This document shows, piece by piece, positions 45,029 to 55,633 of a stretch of DNA of 64,000 bases. Position 1 is the first letter of the stretch, and the number at the start of each line of letters is the position of its first letter. Location of the stretch: the NCBI GenBank assembly GCA_949152475.1, contig OX424564.1, forward strand, positions 40,546,165-40,610,164, in the 5' to 3' direction. Position numbers and translations under genes: made by a program. The DNA comes from Terebella lapidaria (taxonomy: Eukaryota; Annelida; Polychaeta; Terebellida; Terebellidae). The notes below the pieces were generated by a model. It did no database searches and had not been told where the DNA came from. It saw only the letters and a list, made by a program, of their open reading frames with translations.

Positions 45029-47454
45029 TTTTTTAGGTTACCGGACCTTTGGTCCGATAACCTATTGCCGTGGCGTTGCGTCCGTCGTCCGTCGTCCGTT
45101 CACATTTTTATCTTTAAAGTATATGATCGAATCTTTCTGAAATTTTGCACAAAAATACCTAAAAATATTTCAAGGAAAGGTTTTTTTTAGTTTTTCGATT
45201 TTCGCATTTTTTTCAAAATGGCGGCCGTTTTCGACGAAAAATGCCTGATTTTGGACTTTGGCGGCCATTTTCTCAAAAACTGTTCAATAACTTTTTTTCT
45301 TTTTGATACACAACACTCCTCATATGTACTCCTGTGATGTGTATAAGTTTCGTTGCGCTTGAATCGCTCGAAGTGGGCCATTTTGGGCCAAACTCGGCCG
45401 AAATGGGACTTTCCCATGTTAACTTCTCCTATGCTTTATAATGGGACACATTATGCCTTATATCTCACTTATATTGAGATTAGAGACTAGGAATCAATTG
45501 TGGACATATAGGAAATGATATATGCTGAATATTCTCGGGACCTTGAATTTGACCTCTGACCTCAGTTTCAAGGTCAAAGAACAAAATGGCTAATATCTCG
45601 CTTATTATCGACTTTACAGCTTAGAAATCAATTGTGGACATATAGGAAATGATATATACCGAATATTTTGATAACCTTGAATTTGACCTTTGACCTCATT
45701 TTCAAGGTCACAGGACAAAATGGCTCATATCTCACTTTTTATCGACTTTACAGCTTAGGAATCAATTATGACCATATAGGAAATGATATATGCAGATTAT
45801 TGTCATGACATTGAATTTGACCTTTGACCTCATTTTCAAGGTCACGGGACAAAATGGCTAATATCTCACTTATTATCGACTTTACAGCTTAGGGATCAAT
45901 TGTGAACATATAAGAAATGATATATGCTGAATATGCACGTGACCTTGAATTTGACCTTTGACCTCATTTTCAAGGTCACGGGACAAAATGGCTGATATCT
46001 CGCTTATTATCGACTTTACAGCTTAGGAATCAAATGTGGACATATAGGAAAGGATATACACTGAATATTCTGATGACCTTAAATTTGACCTTTGACCTTA
46101 TTTTCAAGGTCATAGCACAAAATGACTAATATCTCGCTATTATCGATTTTATAGCTTAGGACTCAATCGTGGACATATAGGAAATGATATATCCATAATA
46201 TTTTTGTGACTTTGAATTTGACTTTTGGCCTCATTTTCAAGTTTCTTTTTAATACAGAACACTCCTCATATGTACTACTGTGATGTGTATAAGTTTCGTT
46301 GCGCTTGATTCGCTGGAAGTGGGCCTTTTTGGCCCAAACTCGGCCCAAATGAGACTTTTCCATGTTAAACTCTCGTATGCTTTATAATTGGACACATTAT
46401 GTCTAATATCTCACTCAATATTGAGATTAGACACTAGAAATCAATTGTGGACATATAGGAAATGATATATTCTGAATATTCTCGTGACCTTGAATTTGAC
46501 CTCTGACCTCAGTTTCAAGGGTCAGACCACAAAATAGCTAATATCTCACTTATTATCGACTTTACAGATTAGAAATCAATTGTGGACATATAGGAAATAA
46601 TATATGCCGAATATTCTCATGACCTTGAATTTGACCTTTGACCTCATTTTCAAGGTCACAGGACAAAATGGCTAATATCTCGCTTGTTATCGACTTTACA
46701 GCTTAGGAATCAATTATGAACATATAGGAAATGATATATGCAGATTATTGTCATGACCTTGAATTTGACCTTTGACCTCATTTTCAAGGTCACAGGACAA
46801 AATGGGTAATATCTCACTTATTATCGATTTTACAGCTTAGGGATCAATTGTGGACATATAGGAAATGATATATGCCGAATATTCCCGTGACCTTGAATTT
46901 GACCTCTGATCTAATATTCAAAGTCAACAGCACAAAATGGCTAATATCTTGCTTATTATCGACTTCACAGGTTAGAAAATCAGTTGTGGATGTATAGGAA
47001 ATGATATACGCCGAATATTCTGATGACTTTGAATTTGACCTTGTTCTCCATCTTCAAGGTCATAGGAAAAAATGGCTAAAATCTCACTTATCGACTTTAC
47101 AGCTTACAAATCAATGACCTCATTTTCAAGGTCAAAGCACAAAATGGTTAATATCTCGTTTATTATCGAACTTACAGCTTTGCAATCAATTGAGCACATA
47201 TAGGAATTGATATATGCTGAACATTCTCATGACCTTGAATTTGATCTCATCTCCAAGGTCAGAACACAAAATCGTTAATATCTTGCTCATTGTCAATTTT
47301 GCAGCTTAGGAAAATCAATTGTGGACATGAAATGATATATGCTGAATATTCTTGTGACCTTGAATTTGACCTTGTTGTCAAGGTCTCGGGACAAAATGGC
47401 TAATATATAAAATGTAAAACATTGTCCGGTAACCTTTCTTAGCCCTTGGGCTAA
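45029..47454 (+). mobile_element. Family A element epsilon, uninterrupted sister of alpha
   Basis: Hairpin at 45035-45063, short GTCC array, two 134-bp arrays separated by the AATACAGAACACTCCTCA module, end GCCCTTGGGCTAA at 47454. The first 200 bp are almost identical to alpha apart from microsatellite length. It is the natural reference for dating the insertions in alpha. Confidence 0.9.
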
Positions 47455-47890
47455 TTTTTCTTCTTCCGCCACTTTTGGTTTCCGGACGATAACTTTAGAT
47501 TGCCTTGACGGATCCTCGTCAAATTTTCACCACAAGTCAGAAATGATATGTGGAAGAACCCTATTCTTTTTGAGCCGGATGCGAGGTTCGTGAGGTCCGT
47601 GAGGATGAAATCAAGGCTAATTTTGAGACTTGGTTTCCGGACGATAACTGGAAAAATATTTACGCAATAGTTGCAGAACTCTGCATGGAGGTTCATATGC
47701 CACCAGGGAAGAACCCTATTGATTTTGGGATCGATCCGTCAAACGACCTTTGACCTAGAGGTCGAAATAATTTTTTGCTGATTCATCCTTGAGGCTTCCT
47801 GCATATCTCAGAAACCGTGCATCGTAGAGCGAAACGGACGTTATTTTCGGACTCGTCGCCCTAGACAAACATCTCTAGGGTTTATTATTT

Positions 47891-49189
47891 TTAGGTTACC
47901 GGACCTATGGTCCGATAACCTATTGCCGTCGCGTTGCGTCCGTCGTCCGTCCGTCGTCCGTCCACATTTTTATCTTTAATGTTTACAGGCGGATTTTCCT
48001 GAAATTTTGCACAAAGTTGCCTAAAAATATTTCAAGAGGGGGTTATTTTTTAGTTTTTTGATTTTCGCATTTTTCTCAAAATGGCGGCCATTTTTGACGA
48101 AAAATGGCCAATTTTGGACTTTGGCGGCCATTTTCTCAAAAACTGTCTGATCAGTTTTGAGATTTTTGTTTCAAAAGATTTCCCTTATGTACCTTTATGA
48201 TGTGTATAAGTTTTGTTGCCCTTGAATCGCCGGTCTCCGTGTGGCGGCCATTTTGAATTTTTGACGGGTCGGCGAAAAAAATTTTTTTGGTCCCAAATCG
48301 CGTTACTATCCATTTTGGGTCATTTCTAGACAAAAAATTTTTTTCACCCTTTGAAAAAAATTTTGGACTTGGAAAATTTTCGGCACTTTTTTCCTTCATA
48401 ATGATAGCTGCCGGGACTGTACTCATAGAACGCTTGAAGATAGAGCTTAGATATTGGCACTTTCAAATGGAAAGTCATATATGGCGACTTGTGTGGTGAC
48501 CTTGAATTTGACCTTCAATGACCTTGAAAGGTCAAAACAGCCATTTTGGGGTCAAAAAATGCCCAGATTTGCCTCTATAGATGAAATGCTTGCAGATAGA
48601 GCTCATGTTTGCATTATCATGATTATGAACATATTGGAAGACATATATGGCACAACTAATGATGACCTTGAACTTGACGTCAGATGACCTTGAGTGCCAA
48701 ATGTCTGACTCGGAATGTGTAAATTGACCTGAATGGCCTAAACTATTCCACCCAGATATATCTTTGTATTATGAACATATAGAATATCAAATGCCGCACA
48801 CATACATGTAATGGTGACATCGAAGTTCACACGGATGACCTTGATTGGTAAATCTCAAGGTCTGTTACCTGCCAATGCTGCCATGGCCAAACCAAAATTG
48901 TCCGGTAACCTATCTTAGTCTTTGGGCTAATTTTTTCACATTTTTTTAACTTGACCTTAAAGACCTTGAAGGGCGAATTTCAAAATCTGAAATTGGCCTC
49001 TACACACGAAATACTTGTTGATAAAACTGATATGTTTGTGTTATGAACATGTATACGAATATGCAGCATACCTGATGGTGACATTGAGATTCACAAAGAT
49101 GACCTTGACTGGTAAATCTCAAAATCATATGTCACCTACAATGCTTGAAACCAAAATTGTCCGGTAACCTATCTTAGCCCTTGGGCTAA
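47891..49189 (+). mobile_element. Family A sequence zeta in C', with two 3' ends
   Basis: One hairpin start at 47893 but two 3' termini (GGGCTAA at 48930 and 49189). The second tail (48931-49189) matches the 3' part of A3 at 29300-29643. Either one element inserted in another whose 5' part is lost, or a recombinant. The whole block sits in the T-run of the family C motif GTACTTTTTTTTTT-GATCCGG. Confidence 0.8.
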
Positions 49190-49429
49190 TTTTTTTTGAT
49201 CCGGCTCCGAGGTCCGTGAGGTCCTTGAGGATGAAATCGAGGCTGATCTTGAAACTTGGTTTCCGGACGATAACTCGAAAAATATTCAGGCAATAGTTGC
49301 AGAATTTTGCACGGAGGTCTATATATCAACAGGGAAGAACCCTATTGATTTTGGGATCGATACGTCAAACGACCTTTGACCTAGAGGTCGAAATAATTTT
49401 TTGCTGAGTCATCCTTGAGGCATCCTTCA

Positions 49430-50150
49430 TATCTCAGAAACGGTGCGTCGTAGAGCGAAACGGACGTTATTTTCGGACTCGTCGCCCTAGACAAACATGT
49501 CTAAGGGGTATTATGGATGAACTTTGACCTTGACCCCAAATTTTTTTGCCGAGTCGGCATTTTTCGTTTTCGTCGATATCTCGGGAACGGTGTGTCGTAG
49601 AGCGAAACGGACGTTATTTTCGGACTCGTCGCCCAAGACAAACATGTCTAAGGGGTATTATGGATGAACTTTGACCTTGACCCAAAATTTTTTTGCCGAG
49701 TCAGCATTTTTGTTTTCGTCGATATCTCGGGAACGGTGCTTCGTAGAGCGAAACGGACGTTATTTTCAGACTCGTCGCCCTAGACAAACATGTCTAAGGG
49801 GTATTATGGATGAACTTTGACCTTGACCCGAAATTTTTTTGCCGAGTCGGCATTTCTCGTTTTCGTCTATATCTCGGGGACGGTGTGTCGTAGAGCGAAA
49901 CGGACGTTATTTTCGGACTTGTCGCTCTAGACAACATTTATCTTATATGTATTATGGATGAACTTTGACCTTGACTAAAAAATTTTTTGCCGAGTTGGCA
50001 TTTTTCGTTTTCGTCGATATCTCGGAAACACTGAGTCGTAGAGCGAAACAGACTTTTTTTTCGGACTCGTCGCCCTAGACAAACATGTCTAAGGGGTATT
50101 ATTTTAACGGTAATTTTTTTTGCGGAGTCGACATTTTTCATTTTCGTCGA
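49430..50150 (+). repeat. 147-bp tandem repeat, about 5 units (C' core)
   Basis: ACAAACATGTCTAAGGGGTA spacing of 146-148 bp at 49492, 49639, 49785, 49932 and 50080. Units are more diverged than those at 43640-44960. Confidence 0.93.
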
Positions 50151-50263
50151 TATCTAGTATATATTATAAATTAATCATCACACCGAAATGCCTCCAAGGC
50201 ATCTTTAGGCCTTGACGTCTAGTTGTGTGTGAGAAAGGGATTTCAGTTGGCGGAGTGTTACAG

Positions 50264-50414
50264 AACAATGGCGTTTCACCCGGACGGTGCGTGTTTGTAC
50301 GCGGGCTGCCAGGACATGCTCAAGGTGTACGGCTGGGAGCCAGTTCAGTGCTACGACTCCCTGAGCATGGGCTGGGGACGTATCGCAGACATCGCCATTG
50401 GACAGCAGCAGCTG
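50264..50414 (+). CDS. KATNB1: KATNB1 exon 9 (WD repeat 6)
   Basis: Residues 233-283: RTMAFHPDGACLYAGCQDML, KVYGWEPVQCYDSLSMGWGR, IADIAIGQQQL; donor GTCAGT. Only the acceptor GTGTTACAG at 50255-50263 keeps the frame from exon 8 and reproduces the family pattern (human PVRSVLFNPDG). The better-looking ATTTCAG ending at 50246 would add 17 nt and shift the frame. The sequence before the acceptor is purine-rich and a family C transposon ends only 41 nt upstream. Confidence 0.93.
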
Positions 50415-50715
50415 GTCAGTCCACAGGCCTGGCTCCAGTAATGTCATTCATTCTGGGCGTTCTGCAACTTGCTGTTTGTTATAATGATAAAGAATGTAAT
50501 GACGAAGATAATCTTCTTATAGATACTTGGAGCAACTGCCTGCAAAAATATGCAATTTTTTTTTCAAAGCCAAACTTTAGTTCAACACAACAATACAAGA
50601 TAATGTGCATAGTGATTTTGATGATTACAATCCGTCCGAGTCATATTTCTATCCATTTGAAGACACATTACATACAAGTTCACATCTAGTATTCCTTCCA
50701 GTTTGTTTCTGCAAA

Positions 50716-53036
50716 TACCGTATTCCCGCGATTAACTGCCCCGGCGGTTATTTTTTTCGAGTACTGTTAACCCCCCGGCGCCAAATCAAACATGCCGTTG
50801 ATCAAGCAGAGGCCCTTATTAGGTTACCGGACCTTTGGTCCGATAACCTATTGGCATGGCGTTGCGTCCGTCGTCCGTCCGTCCGTCCGTCCGTCCGGCG
50901 TTAACATTTTTATCTTTAAAGTTAACGATCGAATCTTTCTGAAATTTTGCACAAAAATGCCTAAAAATATTTTGAGAAGGAGGTATTTTTTTGTTTTTTG
51001 ATTTTCGCATTTTTTTCAAAATGGCGGCCGTTTTTGTCGAAAAACGCTCAATTTTGGACTTCGACGGCCATTTTCTCAAAAACTGTCTGATCAGTTTTGA
51101 GTTTTTGGTTTCAAAAGATTCCCCTCATATACCTCTGTGATATGTATAAGTTTGGTTGCCCTAAATCTGCCGGTTTCCGTGTGGCGGCCATTTTGAATTT
51201 TTGACGAGTAGGCGAAAAAAAATTTTTTCGCCCCAAATCGCATTACTATCCATTTTGGGCCATTTCTAGGCAAAAAAAAATTTTTACCCTTTGAAAAAAA
51301 TTTTGGACTTAGAAAATTTTCGGCACTTTTTTCCTTCATAATGGGAGCTGTCCGGACTGTACTCATAGAACACTTGAAGATAGAGCTTAGAAATTGGCAC
51401 TTTCAAATGGGAAGTCATATATGGCGACTTGTGTGGTGACCTTGAATTTGACCTTGGATGACCTTGAAAGGTCAAAACAGCCATTTTGGGGTAAAAAAAT
51501 GCCCAGATTTGCCTCTGTAGATGAAATGCTTGCAGATAGAGCTCATGTTTGCATTATCATGATTATGAACATATAGGAAGACATATATGGCACAACTAAT
51601 GATGACCTTGAACTTGACGTCAGATGACCTTGAGTGCCGAATGTCTGACTCGGAATGTGTAAATTGACCTGAGTGGCCTAAACTATTCCACCCAGATATA
51701 TCTTTGCATTATGAACATATAGAATATCAAATGCCGCACACATACATGTAATGGTGACATCGAAGTTCAAACGGATGACCTTGATTGGTAAATCTCAAGG
51801 TCTGTTACCTGCCAATGCTGCCATGGCCAAACCAAAATTGTCCGGTAACCTATCTTAGCCTTTGGGCTAATTTTTTTTTTAGTGAGGATATATCACTCAG
51901 AAATATCGTAGCTAATCTTCCATTTGTTTCATGGCATGTGATGTTAAACACATATCATAAATAAATGAAAAAAAAAAACCACGTTCATTGTTTATTTTAT
52001 TCTTTTTCCTCGCATCTTTTTTTTTTTTTTTTACAGTTCGACAATCTCCGTTACACATCATCAGGCAATCACAGGCAATACCGCATGAAACCATTCACAC
52101 AATGTTAGCAATTATACGAAAGCATCATAATGTCAAAGTCACTTAATCAAAAAGTCAGCAAGTGGGATGTTGTCGTCTTCCTCGTCACTCTCGTCGACGT
52201 TTTCGTTTGTCTGCCATGATAACTGATCAGATTATGTTGGATTATCTCTGTCTCGCTGTTTTTATGGCCATTGTCAGTGACCAGTGCACAATGAAACGTT
52301 TCCTATCCTTCCCATTGAATGAAAAATCTTCCTCGCGGCCGTCTCAACAGCACTGAGGAACCATCTGTAATTACTGCCAAAGCCAAGAAAATCCTCTCAG
52401 GGAACGATAAAAAAATAATAGATCCATTGATAAGAAATTAAAAGTAGCCTTATCACACTTTGAAAACTGGCGATTCGACAGCATGCTATCTGTTAACACT
52501 GCGGCAAGGGATAGGTTAATTCAATGGAACGTTTCATTGTGCAGTGAGCCGACTGGCCGTGAGGGCTTCTTCAAACAGTGATAACACCGACCAATCACCA
52601 CGCTTCATTTACCGAGCCGCGGCAATAGATTAATTGCTTCAATCGGCTCGCTGAATCCTAGTGGTAGATTATAAAAGCTATAGAATCGTTCCACATGATT
52701 GCACACGTGAATAGTCATCTGATAATTTACTTCCAACGAAGTACTAGGTTCGTACCTGTAACTTCAAGTTTTCAGAGATTTATAAATACGAGAAGTTCAT
52801 TACGATTCTTCGTGGTGTAGCAAAAGTAGATTTACGACGGTAAATAGTTGCATTCGTGAGATGTAAAATAAAAACCAAAGACAACAACTTCGAAGATATT
52901 TTATTCTCCCCACCCCCCCCCCCCCCGGCGGGTGTTTGAGCCCCGGCGCTTATTATTTTCGATGACCCTATAGCCCCGGCGCTTAAACAAACATGCCCTT
53001 GTTCAAGCTCCGGCGGTTAATCGCGGGAATACGGTA
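50716..53036. mobile_element. Inverted-repeat DNA element in KATNB1 intron 9
   Basis: Ends CCGTATTCCCGCGATTAAC (left) and GTTAATCGCGGGAATACGG (right) are perfect inverted repeats, with TA just outside both. Related GCCCCGGCG and CAAACATGCC motifs lie inside both ends. A family A element (50819-51870) is nested in it. The remaining 51871-52900 shows no gene and no transposase; a C tract lies at 52907-52926. Confidence 0.8.
50819..51870 (+). mobile_element. Family A element eta
   Basis: Hairpin at 50821, GTCC x5, one 454-bp module, end CCTTTGGGCTAA at 51870. Nearly identical to delta, kappa and mu over the shared parts (TAACGATCGAATCTTTCTGA, GGTTTCAAAAGATTCCCCTC), indicating recent activity. 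Confidence 0.9.
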
Positions 53037-53402
53037 TAGAGTAGAGTTTATTAATCAGTGATTACATTGGTATGTGTGCACTTGTCAGCTCATCTTACGC
53101 TTTTGTGCTTTGTTTACATCTGCGTGTGTGGGATACAGTGTATCTGTACCTGTACCTGTATTTACATTCAAAATCTCGCGTGAAACGTTTCTTTAAATGA
53201 GTTAAAGACTGGTTGTAATCATAATACTTGATGTAGTACGCCCATTAAGTTCATTTCTGATGTTTAACACAATAGTGTTAAAAAAATATTGCATATTTCC
53301 ATAGGCAGTTCCTTTAAATTTTGCACTTGGCTGATATATGTACTGCTACATGTATACATCATAGTAGATTTGTGTCAATATACATGTTCTATCTTCCCAC
53401 AG

Positions 53403-53456
53403 ATTGGTGCCATGTTCTCGCAATCAAATGTCTCCACTTTCGTGGTTGATATCCAG
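53403..53456 (+). CDS. KATNB1: KATNB1 exon 10
   Basis: 54 nt, 18 codons: IGAMFSQSNVSTFVVDIQ, between ATCTTCCCACAG and GTTAGT. Human has [20 protein letters not shown], closing the propeller. Confidence 0.94.
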
Positions 53457-53546
53457 GTTAGTTGACTACGCTTGTAAGACATGGACAAGTCTCGATTGTA
53501 GTATAATATAGTTGATTGACTTGGTGTGACTTACCACGACTTACAG

Positions 53547-53635
53547 CGGTTACAACCGTTTGGTGGTCCTGGTTCGTCTACGACTGCAACCAGCGCCCCC
53601 ACACAGGCTACCCCATCACCTCCCAAGTCAGCCAG
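53547..53635 (+). CDS. KATNB1: KATNB1 exon 11 (linker)
   Basis: Residues 302-330, RLQPFGGPGSSTTATSAPTQ then ATPSPPKSA, plus two bases; acceptor GACTTACAG, donor GTATGC. Low-complexity Ser/Thr/Pro linker, typical of the region after the p80 propeller, where sequence is poorly conserved. It is supported by phase and splice sites rather than by similarity. Confidence 0.82.
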
Positions 53636-54072
53636 GTATGCACATTCAGTGAAGTATTCTTAGTTTCTAGCAAGATTAGTGATATTCATGATATTCAAGT
53701 CCCAGTTCCAAAGCAAAACTAGTACAAATACAGTTCAGTACACGACTACAATAATTACATGCTGCCTGTCCAGTCAGTTGGATTGTTTATCATGATAGTG
53801 TCTCATAGAACCATGTACGGTATTCCTAGCACTGTACTATCGCTATAACACTTTGACTTTTTTGTCTGACAGTGGCAGAAGAAGTTTTGTGTTAGATCGA
53901 CCTCACACACAGTCATCCAAACAGCGAAGAGAGTAAATAGTCACGCTATCGTAGTGCTTAAAATCTTTCACACATGTACCATTATTCAGTGTTTATGTAT
54001 TATATGCCAGTTTATTGCAACACACATTTGTGTACTCTTCTCTTTTTTACTGCTGTTTTCTGCTGTTGACAG
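53636..54072 (+). other. KATNB1 intron 11
   Basis: 437-bp intron with no repeat recognised and a pyrimidine-rich tract before the exon 12 acceptor. Confidence 0.7.
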
Positions 54073-54197
54073 GGTCCCCAAGGAGGAGCCAGAGGAGCCA
54101 ACCGTAGACGAGGGAGACGACGACGTCAATAACTCCGCAGACATCGTGGATCCTACCAATTATCAGGAGGTGTTCAAGCCTCGCAAGCACGCCCTCG
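54073..54197 (+). CDS. KATNB1: KATNB1 exon 12 (acidic linker)
   Basis: Residues 331-372: RVPKEEPEEPTVDEGDDDVN then NSADIVDPTNYQEVFKPRKH and AL, plus one base. Human p80 has an acidic stretch followed by NAEDYNEIFQPK, which NYQEVFKPRK matches. Acceptor CTGTTGACAG. The donor CG|GTGAGT is the first of about 25 tandem copies, so which donor is used in vivo is open; the first is the simplest. Confidence 0.88.
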
Positions 54198-55435
54198 GTG
54201 AGTCTAGCGGGGGCGGGATGTGAGCGGGCCGTGTGCGTCACATGCACGCCCTCGGTGAGTCTAGCGGGGGCGGGCCGTGTGCGTCACATGCACGCCCTCG
54301 GTGAGTCTAGCTGGGGCGGGCCGTGTGCGTCACATGCACGCCCTCGGTGAGTCTAGCGGGGGCGGGCCGTGTGCGTCACATGCACGCCCTCGGTGAGTCT
54401 AGCGGGGGCGGGCCGTGTGCGTCACATGCACGCCCTCGGTGAGTCTAGCGGGGGCGGGCCGTGTGCGTCACATGCACGCCCTCGGTGAGTCTAGCGGGGG
54501 CGGGCCGTGTGCGTCACATGCACGCCCTCGGTGAGTCTAGCGGGGGCGGGCCGTGTGCGTCACATGCACGCCCTCGGTGAGTCTAGCGGGGGCGGGCCGT
54601 GTGCGTCACATGCACGCCCTCGGTGAGTCTAGCGGGGGCGGGCCGTGTGCGTCACATGCACGCCCTCGGTGAGTCTAGCGGGGGCGGGCCGTGTGCGTCA
54701 CATGCACGCCCTCGGTGAGTCTAGCGGGGGCGGGCCGTGTGCGTCACATGCACGCCCTCGGTGAGTCTAGCGGGGGCGGGCCGTGTGCGTCACATGCACG
54801 CCCTCGGTGAGTCTAGCGGGGGCGGGCCGTGTGCGTCACATGCACGCCCTCGGTGAGTCTAGCGGGGGCGGGCCGTGTGCGTCACATGCACGCCCTCGGT
54901 GAGTCTAGCGGGGGCAGGATGTGAGCGGGCCGTGTGCGGCACATGCACGCCCTCGGTGAGTCTAGCGGGGGCGGGATGTGTGCGGGTCGTGTGCGGCACA
55001 TGCACGCCCTCGGTGAGTCTAGCGGGGGCAGGATGTGAGCGGGCCGTGTGCGGCACATGCACGCCCTCGGTGAGTCTAGCGGGGGCGGGATGTGTGCGGG
55101 CCGTGTGCGGCACATGCACGCCCTTGGTGAGTCTAGCGGGTGCGGGATGTGAGCGGGCCGTGTGCGGCACATGCACACCCTCGGTGAGTCTTGCGGGGGC
55201 GGGATGTGAGCGGGCCGTGTGCGGCACATGCACGCCCTCGGTGAGTCTAGCGGGGGCAGGATGTGAGCGGGCCGTGTGCGGCACATGCACGCCCTCGGTG
55301 AGTCTGGAGGCGAGGGAGCCGTGTGCGGCACAAGTCTGCCCTCGGTGATTCTGGGGGGTGAGCGGGCCGTGTGCGGCACAAGTACGCCCTCGGTGAGTCG
55401 GGAGGGTGAGTGGGCTGTGTGCTGTGCAAGTACTT
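54186..55435 (+). repeat. 46/57-bp minisatellite containing the exon 12 splice donor, about 25 copies
   Basis: Each unit carries GCACGCCCTCG|GTGAGTCTA, the last 11 nt of exon 12 and its donor. Unit starts: one 57-bp unit, fourteen 46-bp units (54248 to 54892), seven 57-bp units (54892 to 55291), then three degenerate ones. The 57-bp form has an extra ATGTGAGCGGG-like segment. G-rich spacer GCGGGGGCGGG follows every donor. Confidence 0.97.
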
Positions 55436-55633
55436 CCTTGTGCATGCAATCATGGGTATTTTGTGACCAGTTGCATGATTTTGTTGAATGTCTAGAAGAA
55501 TTCTAAGCCTGAAGTTTTGATTAATAGTTGTGTTGGTGTGTTCATGCAGACCTGTACCCTTGGTGTAATGACACTTACTAAAACAATGCCAGTTGTCAGT
55601 ACTGGTACATATATATATTTAAATGTTTTATTT
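55436..55633 (+). other. KATNB1 intron 12, unique stretch
   Basis: No repeat or exon-like block seen. Confidence 0.5.

Larger units (their letters stand above)
47455..50222 (+). mobile_element. Family C element C', 5' end replaced by epsilon, interrupted
   Basis: Begins at CTTCTTCCGCCAC inside the family C body, closely matching 42985 onwards, is interrupted by family A sequence at 47891-49189, resumes GATCCGGCTCCGAGG, holds five 147-bp units (49430-50150) and ends GACGTCTAG at 50222, 41 nt before exon 9. Confidence 0.87.
32091..50263 (+). other. KATNB1 intron 8: nested transposon stack
   Basis: 18.2 kb between exons 8 and 9, of which all but about 60 bp at the left and 41 bp at the right can be assigned to families A and C or to a TTAA-flanked element. 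Layout: a family C 5' remnant (about 32149-32187), A alpha (32188-42912, itself holding beta, gamma, delta and the TTAA element), C (42913-45028), A epsilon (45029-47454), and C' (47455-50222, holding zeta). Confidence 0.85.
14484..54197 (+). other. KATNB1: KATNB1 gene, exons 1-12 of a longer gene (3' end outside window)
   Basis: Twelve exons joined by GT-AG introns give 1117 nt, or 372 codons plus one base, in a single frame. The product matches katanin p80: WD40 repeats ending in MW, IWD, LWD, LWD, FWD and YGW, with family-typical blocks such as [31 protein letters not shown] and QSNVSTFVVD. Katanin is a microtubule-severing ATPase complex; p80 targets and regulates the p60 catalytic subunit at centrosomes, spindle poles and cilia. 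Human KATNB1 has about 655 residues, so roughly 280 residues, including the con80 p60-binding domain, are missing and should lie downstream. Introns range from 85 bp to 18.2 kb; the long ones (2, 8, 12) are filled with transposons. Identification is by recalled family sequence, not by a search. Confidence 0.95.

Noticed and set aside
50247..50263. Alternative start of exon 9 after ATTTCAG
   Set aside because: It breaks the frame from exon 8 and adds 17 nt not expected in the family; kept only as a possible minor isoform.
54859..55449. Long open frames (up to 196 codons) on both strands
   Set aside because: They arise because the 57-bp unit is a multiple of 3 and lacks stops in those frames. 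The sequence is the donor minisatellite.
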